From NCBI RefSeq assembly GCF_030704535.1, contig NC_081818.1:29034001-29098000 (forward strand): a stretch of 64,000 bases of DNA, in the 5' to 3' direction. A program made the position numbers and the translations under genes. Under the pieces are notes generated by a model. The model worked only from the letters and a program-made list of their open reading frames with translations, did no database searches and was not told the origin of the DNA. This DNA comes from Vitis vinifera (taxonomy: Eukaryota > Streptophyta > Magnoliopsida > Vitales > Vitaceae). Positions 1 to 10,569 of this stretch are shown here, piece after piece; position 1 is the stretch's first letter, and every line of letters begins with the position of its first letter.

Positions 1-126
1 TGGAAAAGGTCTAGATACATATAATTAAAGCAATTAATTTAATAAATAAAATAAATTTGATAAAATCGTTATCTTGATAGAGTAAAATTAAAATAGGAAA
101 ACAAGGAGCTAGTCATGTAATCTTAC

Positions 127-2017
127 CTGGTGCAATATACCCATAAGTGCCTACAAGAAGAGTCTGAATGGATGAATCAGGATCTAGTAGTCTAGCGGTG
201 CCAAAATCTGATACAAAAGCTTCAAGTTGTGAATTCAAGAGGACATTATTGCTTGATATGTCCCTGTGAATGATGGGTGGGGAACAATCATGATGCATGT
301 AAGATAAAGCATGGGCAATACTTTTGACAACATTCAGCCTCTTAGTCCAATCCAACTCTAGAGCCTCAACTTCATGGCTTAACATGCAAAATAAGCTTCC
401 CCGTTCCATGAACTGGTAAACCAAAAACATGCTTCTTCTATGTAAACAGAAGCCATGAAGTTTCACAATGTTTCGATGTCGTATCTTGGACAATATTTGT
501 GCCTCATTTTCAAAACTTTTCAGGTAGGTGGGCTCCTCCCTTTCCCATCCATGAAGCTTCTTCAAGGCTACAACTTTTCCACATGGCAGTTGTGCCCTGT
601 AAACGCTGCCATATCCTCCAACACCTACACAATATTTGATGTCAAAATTCTCCGTTGATTGGATTATGTCTTGGTAAGCAATTGTTCCATCATAGTCCCA
701 TACGGAGAACAAATCTCCCCTTCTTGTTTCTGCTGCGCTTGCTGACATGTGTCGCATTTTTCTCATCTTTCTTGGAAGGAGGAGAAATTTAAGAAATGCA
801 AATGCAATGCACAAGGTGGCAAGTAGAGAAATAACAAGGATGAGCGTGATTTTTTGTCCCTTTTTGCAGTGTGGCCAGTGTCTGATTTCTCCACATAAAT
901 GTTTGTTGTGCTCAAATACCCCCGGGGGAGATTCAAACTGCAATTCGAAGGGTATGTGACCCTCCAAATCATTGTATGATAAATCAATGGATGTCCACTT
1001 GTAGTCATAGGTAAGCGAGGGAGGAATGGCACCTGAAAGTTTGTTACGAGAGAGATTCAAGTTCTCTAACCTCTTCAAGTTTTGGATTTGGGATGGTATC
1101 TTCCCACTGATCGAGTTACTACTTAAGTCCAAATCAACCAAGTCCTCGAGGTTTCCAATATCTTCAGGGATGGGGCCGTTGATTTGATTATTATTGAGAC
1201 ATAGAGAAATTAAATTGGAAAGATGGCCAAAAGATGAAGGGATGTCACCACTGAGTTCATTCCAAGAGAGATCAAAGTAGGTGAGTTTAGCGAGAGCACC
1301 TAGTTGGTGTGGGATGCTGCCATTGAGTACATTGTTAGAGAGATCGAGGTAGGCGAGTTCAGTAAGAGTATCTATCTCGTCTGGGATGCTACCGCTAAGT
1401 TCATTGCTATAGAGATCGAGGTGGGTGAGTCTAATAAGAGTTCCTATTTGTTGCGGGATCCTACCATTGAGCTCATTATGGGAAAGATCGAGGTAGTTGA
1501 GGCTAGTAAGAGTGTTTATTTGGGGCGGTATGCTACCACTGAGTTCATTCCTAGAGAGATCAAGGTAAGTGAGCTTAGTAAGAGTAGCTATTTGGTCTGG
1601 GATACTACCACTGAGTTCATTACGAGAGAGATCAAGATAAATGACCTTAGTAAGAGAACCTATTTGGTGTGGGATTCTGCCACTGAGTCTACCGTCGTGA
1701 AGATCGATGGTTCTGAGGCTGGGAAATGAAGAAAACTTTAGTTTGCTAAGTTCACCGCTGGCTCTATAGTAAACTGCAATGACATGTCCCTCCTCGTTGC
1801 AAGTTATGCCAGACCAGTCGCAATGATCAGAATCATGATCATGATCAGTCTCCCCACTCCACCAACCGGACTCAAGCAGTGCTTCCTTCTCAACCTGTGA
1901 TTGATTAGAAGAAGGATGAACATGAGCACCATGTGTGAACACCATGTTCATCATCACCATCACCACCACCACCACCACCAAATTACTAAATATGAAAGTA
2001 GTCTTCATATTTTTCAT
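127..2017 (-). CDS. LRR receptor-like kinase copy 1, exon 1 (MIK2/At1g35710-type), cut by window edge
   Basis: Plasma-membrane receptor kinase. The 630 codons read as signal peptide, N-terminal cap with a CDWSGITC motif, about 11 LRRs of 24 residues (LDLSxNxLxGxIP), one TM segment (about 390-415) and a kinase domain with glycine loop GVGGYGS (about 463), HRD in IIHRDISSN (about 581) and DFG (about 603), so an RD-type kinase. The start ATG at 2017 is followed by a hydrophobic, valine-rich leader. The exon ends at 127 after GTYGYIAP plus one base, with donor GTAAGATT at 126. RLK copy 2 has the same intron at the same codon and phase, so the last exon (ELAYT... in copy 2) should lie beyond the left edge. 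No stop or frameshift is seen. The MIK2-type assignment is by family recall; the ligand is unknown. The gene could be functional, but the missing exon cannot be assessed. Confidence 0.88.
1948..1980. repeat. CAC/CAT trinucleotide repeat in a signal peptide
   Basis: A run of CAT and CAC triplets on the plus strand. On the coding (minus) strand it reads GTG/ATG and encodes a poly-Val/Met stretch in the hydrophobic core of the RLK copy 1 signal peptide. Confidence 0.85.
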
Positions 2018-2050
2018 CTGATTATTGTCTCAGTTCTTATCTCCCACACA

Positions 2051-2058
2051 GTTTTATA
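2051..2058 (-). promoter_or_regulatory. TATA box of RLK copy 1
   Basis: TATAAAAC reads on the minus strand about 34 bases upstream of the ATG at 2017. The surrounding 60 bases align with the region upstream of RLK copy 2, where TATAAAAG sits at nearly the same distance. Confidence 0.5.
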
Positions 2059-2563
2059 ATATGATGATATCGGTGATGAAGTGCCGTTCCACCCACGCAC
2101 AGCAAGTCAAGCAAGTCTTTTTGAATCTTCCTATCCATATACACGCCTTTTGGAATTATTGCCAACTTTCCTAGTTTTTGATTATCATTCTCCACTTACC
2201 TACTACACCTACAGTGACCCTAAATGCCCCACCATCAAAAGAAAAACGTAAAAGAAGCGCAGACTAAGATGAACAAATTGACTGATGGGGCATGATTCAC
2301 AAATGGAATTACATTTCTATGCATGGGTCACATGGATGTGTTCGTGCCTTCATCTCTAAGAGGATGAACTCCAGTCCTCTTAAATTATGAAAATCCCTGA
2401 TTTTTAACCCCATTGCTCCACTTCTTGAAGTTATAGGTTCTTGATGAATTCCGGCATAAGCAAAAAAAAAAAAAAAAAAATTAACAATTTTGTTAATAAT
2501 CATCCAAGAAGCTTGTAGTAAAATCAGTTTTCAAAAAATATTTTGTGTTTCAAAAAAGATTAG

Positions 2564-2763
2564 GTAAGTTTAATAAGAGTAACTATTTGGTGTTACTGAG
2601 TCGATTATAGGAGAGAGAGATATAGCCATATAGGTAGGTAAGGTTAGTAAGAGTACCTACCTGACTTGGGATTCTACCACCGAGTCCACTACCAGCAGGG
2701 TCGAGAGACATGAGGCTGGGAAATGATCAGAAAGCTTGAAATTGCTAAGCTCAAACAAGGGTC
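2564..2763 (-). pseudogene. Decayed LRR fragment of an RLK
   Basis: The plus strand repeats the phrases that form the antisense of LRR codons in RLK copy 1 (gtaagtttaataagagta, gggattctaccaccgagt, gaggctgggaaatga), but with stops and indels. It looks like the remains of an N-terminal LRR segment of another cluster member. No kinase part is seen beside it. The rest of 2059-3657 holds a poly-A run at 2461-2480 and nothing recognisable. Confidence 0.6.
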
Positions 2764-3657
2764 TATAAACTAACAAATGCAAGATTTTCAGACATCACTT
2801 TAGTAATTAACATTCACTTAGAAAAATAAAAAGTATGAATTGATGATGTAGTAAATGATTATATTTATCATTAAGTTAAAAATCATAATTACCATAAAAG
2901 TCATATTTTTGGTTTCCGAAATGGTACTTTCATGCCATTCTTTCAGCTGGAAAAAAACCTTCAATATGATGGGCTCATCTAGCTCAAATTAAATTTCAGA
3001 TATCAAATTCAAGATTTAGGCATTGTTTGGATAGAAGTTAAAAGCTCTTTTTTAAATTTAATAAGAGTTTCTATATTTGTTTTGTTAATTTCTTTTAAAG
3101 AATTTATGAATTAAAAAAGAACTTAATATAAAAGTAAGAGAAACAATTGTTTCTCACAACAAGAGCCTCTAAACCTTCGTGGAAACTATCATTTTTAATT
3201 CTATAGGGCTCGAAAGAATTTATAGTGATGCATTATAAAAGCAAAAACAAACATAAGCATAAGCACAATAGTATAAAATTGACTTGTGGAGCATTTCATT
3301 GGTGGGGACAAGCTCATTATCAAAAGATGATGACATGGGCACCAAAGAAGAAAGAAATGAGCTTCACCAGATAAAAGTATGCCTATATTTTCCAAAACCC
3401 ATTCAATGGGTTCAAAAAAGGTGTGCCATGCACATTGGAAAATTTTGGCAAGTCAAGCAAGACTTGGAAATTTTGAAGGAAGTTTATCAAGAGCTTAATC
3501 ACTATCTAGTACAACATATTTTGCCTATTTAAGAGTGTGTATGTAACAATTAATTCATCTTTAATTTTATAGATATTGTTTACTTTAAACTCAAAAAGAC
3601 ATTCACAACTTTTATATAAGTTTATAGGATATCCAAAGGTTCTTTGGGATTATTACT

Positions 3658-5006
3658 CAAGGATGAAAATTTTGAAAAATTACAACGAAATTTCACCGAA
3701 ATATTATATTTCAGTGGCCATGAAAACGAAATAGGGTGACAAAATGTCCAAAAAAATCGGCATGTTTCGGCAATATATTAATTTCTGCCAATAAATCAGC
3801 CAAATCATGAAAAAATGGCTAATTTTTTGGGGTTGGCCGGTGCAATACTTGGACTTTTACCTTTTTTTTTTCTTTTTTTCAACTTTAAACGGTTGAATAT
3901 TCAACAGATAAAAAATTATAAACTATTCTCCAACCATCCTTTTCTGATGAGGGATAGTAAAAGGCAGTATTTTTTTTATTAACTAGGATTATTTAAAAAT
4001 TGCAAAACAGAATTTAATTTTTTTTTTTCTTTTTACTTTAAACGGTTGAATATTCGAACAGAAAATGTAAATAAAAAATTATAAACTATTCTCCAACCAT
4101 CCTTTTTTGATGGGGATAGTAAAATGCAGCATTTTTTTTTTATTAACTAGGATTATTTAAAAATTGCAAAACAGAATTTAATTAAAAAAATTAATTTAGA
4201 AAATGGGTTCAATCACTTAGACATGACAATTAAATCTTAAAAAAGAAAATAAAATTCTTGCCTGACAAAATAACTGAATGTGTTTTCACAAGGGTGGGCT
4301 AGCCTGGTCAAATGAAAATTTTTAAATTTTGACTTACAGGCATTGGACTAACTTGCCTTACATTACATAATGTGCACTAGAATAAATATATACTAACTCT
4401 ACGATAAAAACAAAATATTTTAAAAAATAAATTAATTCTAATTATTTTATTTTTAAATTTAATTTAATTGACCACTAAAAATATAAAAATTATGGTAATA
4501 ATGTTCTTAACTTTTTTTATATCATTTATATATTAATTAAATATAAAAAATATAAATATTAAAAAAAATTATACATGTATCATCATTTATTTTATATCAT
4601 TTAATAAAATTAAATTAAATAGATCATAATTTTAATATTAAATATATTTTAAAATGAGATATATTATAATTAAATATCACAATATTATTGTGAAATAATA
4701 TTTGATATAATTTAATAATAAATGTACACTTATAAAATTCATATTTTTTTTATCAATGCATACGATATGATTATCAAATATGATAAATTATATCATACAT
4801 ATATCAAATTTTTCAACAAAACAAATTTAAAATATCTATCATACTTCTAATTATATTTGTATGGGGTTTTTCTTACATTTCCATGAGTTTTGATCAATTT
4901 CAGACCTATTAATGTTTTTTTTCCAAAATATTTACCGATATATCTTCGATATATCCGTAAAATCAAAGTACTGATATGTTTGTTATTTTCAATATTTTCA
5001 TCCTTG
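3658..5006. mobile_element. hAT-like non-autonomous DNA transposon
   Basis: The two ends are inverted repeats starting CAAGGATGAAAAT, and both continue with TTGAAAA after one mismatch. Flanks are TTATTACT (3650-3657) and TTATCACT (5007-5014), an 8-bp target duplication with one mismatch. A CA-rich terminus and an 8-bp duplication fit the hAT superfamily. The interior is AT-rich, has no transposase reading frame, and contains a roughly 140-bp direct repeat. Mutator-like origin is the alternative. Confidence 0.6.
3880..4185. repeat. Direct repeat of about 140 bp inside the hAT-like element
   Basis: Two adjacent copies (about 3880-4018 and 4035-4185) share ctttaaacggttgaatattc, aactattctccaaccatcc and aactaggattatttaaaaat, differing by small indels. 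It is an internal tandem duplication within the element at 3658-5006. Confidence 0.8.
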
Positions 5007-5504
5007 TTATCACTTTTATATTCAAGACTATCAAAAGGTATTTGTTGGAATAAGTACTAGATTTCTAATGTAACTATATAGTAAGTCATAAGGTAAAGAG
5101 TGATATAGACCAGAAAACACTAGAAGATAGTCTCATATTTGCACAAGATAATATGGATCCTAAGGTAGAAGCACATACCATTCTAAATACTTCTAGCTAG
5201 TACATGAGTGTATCATCATGGTGAGAGGATTGTATGCTACTGATTATGATGAAATGAGCAAAGTTGATATTCATTTATGACAAAGAGCTATGGGAGAGTT
5301 AGAATTAATTTTGAGTTCTAACATAGTTTGGGTTCTTATAGAAGTACTTAAAGGGATAAAATCCATAACTGTAAATTGGTCTACAAAAGGAAGACAAAAG
5401 TAGATGGAAAAATTGAGATCGACTTATGTTGTTAAGGTTGTAGCTAAAGGTTGTAGTTAGAAACATTATTTTAACTATGGGAAACCTTTTCAACAATAGT
5501 TATA

Positions 5505-5857
5505 TGTTGATAGATCGGAGGGTTGGTCGCGTCCATCAACTCTCCTTGTGTTCGTCGTGGGCGCTTGGGTGAATGCACTATAAGGTTAGGGTATGCGCCT
5601 TTCTTAACAACAATTGTTTTTAAGAGAGTTGGTAGCACCTAAAGTCCTACAAGTGATATCAAAACTGAAGTCATGGATTCGAACCCCAGGGGTGTCGCTG
5701 GAAGGGAGATTGTTGGCAAATTGGAGGGTTGGCCGCGTCAATCAATTCCATTTGTGTTCGCCGTGGGCGCTTGGGTGAATGCACTATAAGGTTAGGGTAT
5801 GCATCTTTCTTAATAGCAATTGCTTTTAGGAGAGTTGGTCGAGCCTGAGGTCCTACA
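5505..5857 (+). mobile_element. TRIM retrotransposon 1 (353 bp)
   Basis: Two direct repeats of exactly 147 bp, each starting TGTTG and ending CCTACA (5505-5651 and 5711-5857), are about 85% identical with mostly C/T and G/A differences. They enclose only 59 bp. That internal part opens with TGATATCAAAAC at 5653, a decayed version of the initiator-Met primer-binding site TGGTATCAGAGC, and closes with purine-rich GGAAGGGAGA before the second LTR. A perfect 5-bp duplication TTATA flanks it (5500-5504, 5858-5862). It has no coding capacity and so depends on another element for movement. Confidence 0.88.
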
Positions 5858-6349
5858 TTATACTCAAATCTATCAAAGTACTCATATCCATTATAGTGCA
5901 TCTCTATTATGAGATATGGTAGTTAGAGATTAAGATAATGTTCTTGAACGGTCATCTTGATGATGACATCTATATGATGTAACTAAGTGTTTCCATAGCA
6001 AAGGAACAAGAACATCTAGTATGTAAGTTGCATATATCCATTTATGGATTAGTGCAAATATCTTACTCATGAAACATAGGTTTTGATCAAGAATCAAGAC
6101 TCTTGATTTTGATCAAAACAAGGATAAGTATCATGTGTATATAATAAAAAGATTCAAGGAAGCATAGTAGTGTTTTAGACCTTAATTGAATATGACAATC
6201 TACTCATTGGGAATGATGTAGGGTTATTGTCATCAATCAAGATTGATTCGATTCAAGACTAGGGCATTAGACAGATGACAAGTATATACTTGAGTATCTT
6301 AGGAGAATAAGGGATTATATGTTTATGTTCCATTGCAATGAGTTGGTAC

Positions 6350-6650
6350 TATTAAGGAGCATAAGGTTTTAGAAAAATTGGTGATCAACATGGTATCAGA
6401 GTTTGGTTTAACGGGAGGTCTCATGTTTAAGTCGCCTCTCCGCAATTTGCATTTCTCCCATTTGTCTATTGGATATAAATCCAAATTATGTCTGTTGTCT
6501 ATTAGATATGAATCCAAATTCTATTTGTCTCTACACATTTGGTACGGGCCTTATGGGTTTACATGTAAAGAAGAGTGTTAAGGAGCATGATATACATATT
6601 GAGCCCAAATCTTACAAGTTTTAGCTTTTAGGGAAATTGGTAGTTCAACA
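6350..6650 (+). mobile_element. TRIM retrotransposon 2, 5' LTR truncated
   Basis: The 3' LTR is 6576-6650 (75 bp, TGTTAAGGAGCATGATATAC... to TTCAACA). The 5' LTR is 6350-6390, with the same ends but about 34 bases deleted inside. TGGTATCAGAG, the initiator-Met primer-binding site, follows the 5' LTR directly at 6391-6401. Purine-rich AAAGAAGAG precedes the 3' LTR. The internal part is 185 bp. Perfect 5-bp duplication GGTAC lies at 6345-6349 and 6651-6655. It sits in the RNase H end of the copia relic and is unrelated in sequence to TRIM 1. Confidence 0.88.
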
Positions 6651-7010
6651 GGTACCCCTCGGGTATACAAATTTGGACTTCTAGTATGATAAGGACTCTC
6701 GCAAATCTACCTCTAAGTATGTGTACACTTTGGGTGGTGTCTATTACTACTTTTAAAGCAATAGAGGAATCTATTTGGTTTAAGATGTTTCTTATAGGAC
6801 TAGGAGTAATTCCCTTGGTTGTATTGTCTATAATCCTGTTTTATGACAACAATAAAACAGTCTAAAGAACCAAGAAACCACTACAAGAGAAAACATATAT
6901 AGAAGAAATGATTTTTTTTTTTTTGTGAGATAATTTATAAAGATGATATGACTGTGGAGCATATTCATTTTGCGGTGCCTAGTCTGTTTTCAGGAGTAGT
7001 AGAAGATTGT

Positions 7011-9278
7011 TAAGATAAAGCCCTTAAAAAAATGACATGATGTAACAATAAATGGATTATTCTATTTCTCTTTTTTCTATCTGATTTATGCATTATAAAT
7101 GTTGAGCATTCAAGTTTTACATTTCTTGCATTATACATAACTTAAGTGCATTAAGAGTTGTATAGAAAATCTAAGTCATGGATTCTTTATAAGTAGATGA
7201 TATGCTTACAATTAGTTCATAGATTAAGGCAATTCATTTGAGGTTGTAGTACACTTACCTCCTAATTGAAAGGATGATTGGTATTAGTCATCGGAATAGG
7301 GTTCCTATGGTGAATGCAATAGTATACATGGTTATACATTGGTTAAAACCTACAATGAATTATGACATTAGCTATTGGGCAATCATGACCTCACCAAGCT
7401 ACTATACAGTATGAATTCTCAACCTTGAGAGTGTACTAAGCTTGTATTAAAGTCTTCAGCGACTTTCACCTGTAAGTGAGACCTTAAGATGATCATATAT
7501 TCCATATGGAGTAAGTTAATGTTGATGGAAGCTAGTAGTAACAGGTATTCTCAACAAAAGTACCATGATATCTCATGATATTAAGACAATGTGTTTCCTT
7601 AAGTGATCCTAAAGACATGTCATCAAGAAATTTGTAGTTGTAGTAATTCTTTTAGTGAAACTTAACATATGCTCTTTGTAAGATAAGAGTATGTTAGTCG
7701 ATTACATTATAATATGATGATTTGTAACTCAATGATGGAAAGGTAATCTTGAGAGGTTGATAGAACATACTTTATTAGATGATAGATACTAGTTCCTAAG
7801 GAATCTACGTATAGTGGATGGCAGGTCATGGACCTATGTTCTTGTATCTTGTTGCAATATACATCAAACAAACAAGTGTAGTTAACTTTCTATAGTGGGA
7901 TGTTGAGTCAACTTCAAATTGGATTCTAAGAGAGCCAATATTTTCCTTGGGTTCTAGTGATCTTGATCCACTCAAGCTTAGTTTCCATTGTGACACAATT
8001 TATAAGGTTAGGTTGTGTTTTTTATTCACTTATGTGTATAATGGTGTTTTGGTAAATATGTAAGGTTGCATAGGAGCTCATGAATGGTCTCTCTGCACTA
8101 TGCTAATTGATTAATTGGAGCTCAATAGGGTTAATTAATCAATTAGGACTCCAGTAGACTAGTTTAAGTGATCCAAGACAATGATGAATTCAAGTCACTT
8201 AAACCCATAAAAAGCTTATATGAAACCTTTTAAGGGTTAGGGTTTCAAACCTTTTTCCATTCAATCTTCCATTCTCTAAAGAGAAAATGACCCTTAGCCA
8301 CCAACTCTTCCAAGGATTCCATCTCTCTATGTTAGGATCCAAAAAGAAGCCATCGAGTGGAAGATTGTTGAGTATACGGAATTCGTTTCATTTTTAGCAC
8401 TTCTTCACCAACTGGAATTGATTTAGGAACATCCAAATCTCAAGTATGACACATTTATTCTCTTTGAATATATATCTTGTTTATGGTTTTTATTACCATG
8501 GTATTTCGTTGCAATTAGATTTGAAGAGCCCTAAGACTAGCAACATGTACCCTAAGTGATCCAGGACTTGGAATAGAGCAATCTAGATATTCTAGTAGTT
8601 TCTACACAATTTTATCTTCTCGAATTGACTTCACAAGCCTTGTCATCCGAGTCTCATGCCCATGGCTTGTTCTTTTTGTTTTCCTTTGCTCTTAAATTTT
8701 TCACAAGTCTTACTTCTCACCTTACTCGCTTAACCCTTCCCTTTCTTCCTTGGTAGGAGGTGGGGGTTTCTCTTTACATTCTTTTTCCCTTTTTCACTAT
8801 GAAGTTAAACTCAAAATAGGTGTTAGCACCAATGCTAGGGTCTTAGTATTAAATATTTAAACTAAGTTAAATGACTTAAGCCTTTGTATTGCACAATTCA
8901 TACTACATACGTGTCATTTGAACATATATGTTGGTTCTAATTAGTAATTAAATAGAATTTAAAAAAATATTTTTTTTTTTAAATTTTAAAAATTAAAATT
9001 AAAAATCTTGACCCCATCAAAAACATTATTAGTTATAAAAAATAAAATGATAAGGGTCATGTTCATAGCTACTATTATGAACAATAATTTAAGGATGCAT
9101 ACAATAACTTCGAAACCACAATGATACATTAATAAGTAATAAAATTGTAATGCAATATTTTTATTAATCATCTGACATTATAGCATTCAGAAGAAAGATA
9201 TAAAGCTCATGGGTCATTGATTCATATTTAGTTCTATGCATAATAAATCTCTTAATATATATTACTATTAATATTCAA
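7011..9278. other. Gene-free AT-rich stretch, probable old LTR-element sequence
   Basis: No gene is supported. The first part continues downstream of the copia RNase H relic and probably includes its degraded 3' non-coding part and LTR. Around 8100-8900 the text resembles LTR or 5'-leader sequence, but no paired copy or boundary is visible in the window. Confidence 0.35.
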
Positions 9279-10164
9279 TTAAATTACATGATTCTTCAAC
9301 TGGTTTAGTGAAATTGCGTAAAATGGTAACATAGGAAATGGTACATCAATAAGGAGATTGTAGGATAATTGTTGCATTGTTGGACAACATTGCGGCTTTG
9401 AATGGATGCATTTGAGTGCCAAAAATGTCACAAAAACTACATCTTTAGCAACCCTTGGATCTTCAGGCAATATGAGACGTGGATCCAATACATCTCTTAA
9501 CATTATATCTTGGCTTGATGAGGATGACAATGAGGTGAGCAGATCGCTTGGATGTTTTCCTATCATTGTCTCTAGTGCCACCACCCCAAAACTATAAACA
9601 TCGGATTTCTCAGTTACTTTCATGGTATAGGCAAGCTCTGTCAAATATAAAAATGAAAAACAAATCATTAGACATGATAAAATAATTCGTGAATGCTACA
9701 ATGAAATAAAAGGATTAAAAATGGAAAAATTAGAAGTTATGGTAATGTTTCTCAATTAGAACCACTCAAGCATAGAATACATTAATAGAAAGAAAAGTTT
9801 AGATATGAAATTTGTATCACCATTAGCTAGCCCAATTCTAAAATTGAGATCATGAGAACTGTTTGTGAAAATTTTTCAAAGTCTAAACTAAAGAATTGGT
9901 CATCTTACCTGGTGCAATATAGCCATAAGTGCCTACACGAAGCGTTTGATTGGATGAATCGGGATCTAGTAGTCTAGCAGTGCCAAAATCCGATACAAAA
10001 GCTTCAAGTTCTGAATTCAAGAGGATATTATTGCTTGATACATCCCTGTGAATGATTGGTGGAGTACAGTCATGATGCATGTAGGATAAGGCATGGGCAA
10101 TGCTTTTGATCACATTCACTCTTTTAGTCCAATCCAACTCCCTAGCTTCAACTTCATCTCTTAA

Positions 10165-10483
10165 TGTTAAGCAAGCAAACAATAGAATCGCGGAATAATG
10201 GAAGAAAACAATCACACAAGAACAAACACAAGATTTACGTGGTTCGATCAAAGTGATCTACGTCCACGGGCAGAGAGCGAGCAATTCTATTTCACTATTG
10301 AAAGACGGCTCATGCACCTTCTTACTTACATATGTTTTCCCAAGCCACCTATTTATAGAGTTTACAAACCTTAACCCTAAAACCCATTTAAAACAATAAG
10401 ACTCGGCCCATTTAGCCTTAGCCCATGTTTTACAAGGATAGCTTCAACATATTACAAAGGAAAAAAATCAATTCAACTCAACA
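10165..10483 (-). repeat. 3' LTR of the copia element
   Basis: 319-bp LTR lying left on the plus strand. It matches the partner at 14597-14915 except for one T/C difference in the aaacc(t/c)taacc stretch. Confidence 0.95.
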
Positions 10484-10569
10484 ATTCTCCACCTTGAATT
10501 GAGTTTTCTTTCTTCTTTCAATTCAGAATATAGAACTACTCATCTGCTACGCCCCGAAGGGCCTCAAGC

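Larger units (their letters stand above)
5200..7010 (+). mobile_element. Degenerate Ty1/copia relic (RT-RNase H part) hosting two TRIMs
   Basis: Plus-strand translation shows decayed copia pol in order. RT start is at about 5310-5500 (VWVLIEVLKG, then KVVAKG). MFLNGHLDDDIYM is at about 5940 and CKLHISIYGL at about 6025. The motif corresponding to the YVDD box region (LLIGNDV) is at about 6200. RNase H remnants DFxYDKDSRKSTS and LFYDNN follow at about 6670-6850, and TVEHIHF at about 6950. Stops and frameshifts are frequent. Reading the two TRIM insertions out restores collinearity across both joints. The 5' half (gag, protease, integrase) and clear LTRs were not found. Confidence 0.8.

Noticed and set aside
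1000-1720. Array-like periodic repeats of about 72 bp
   Set aside because: The period equals 24 codons and the units encode LRR motifs of RLK copy 1; this is not a CRISPR or satellite array.
1304-1729. 141-codon plus-strand reading frame
   Set aside because: It is the antisense of the LRR region; its repetitive, Glu/Ser-rich product mirrors the LRR codons.
3284-3532. 82-codon plus-strand reading frame
   Set aside because: No recognisable domain, no start context or neighbours, in AT-rich repeat DNA; probably chance.
5512-5860. SINE or tandem repeat with a tRNA B-box-like GGATTCGAACCCC
   Set aside because: Equal 147-bp ends, purine tract and perfect 5-bp duplication fit a TRIM better. A SINE should have one tRNA-like head, an A/T-rich tail and a longer, variable duplication.
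9279-9636. Stand-alone small kinase gene
   Set aside because: Acceptor phase, sequence and spacing show it is the last exon of RLK copy 2, joined to the donor at 9908.
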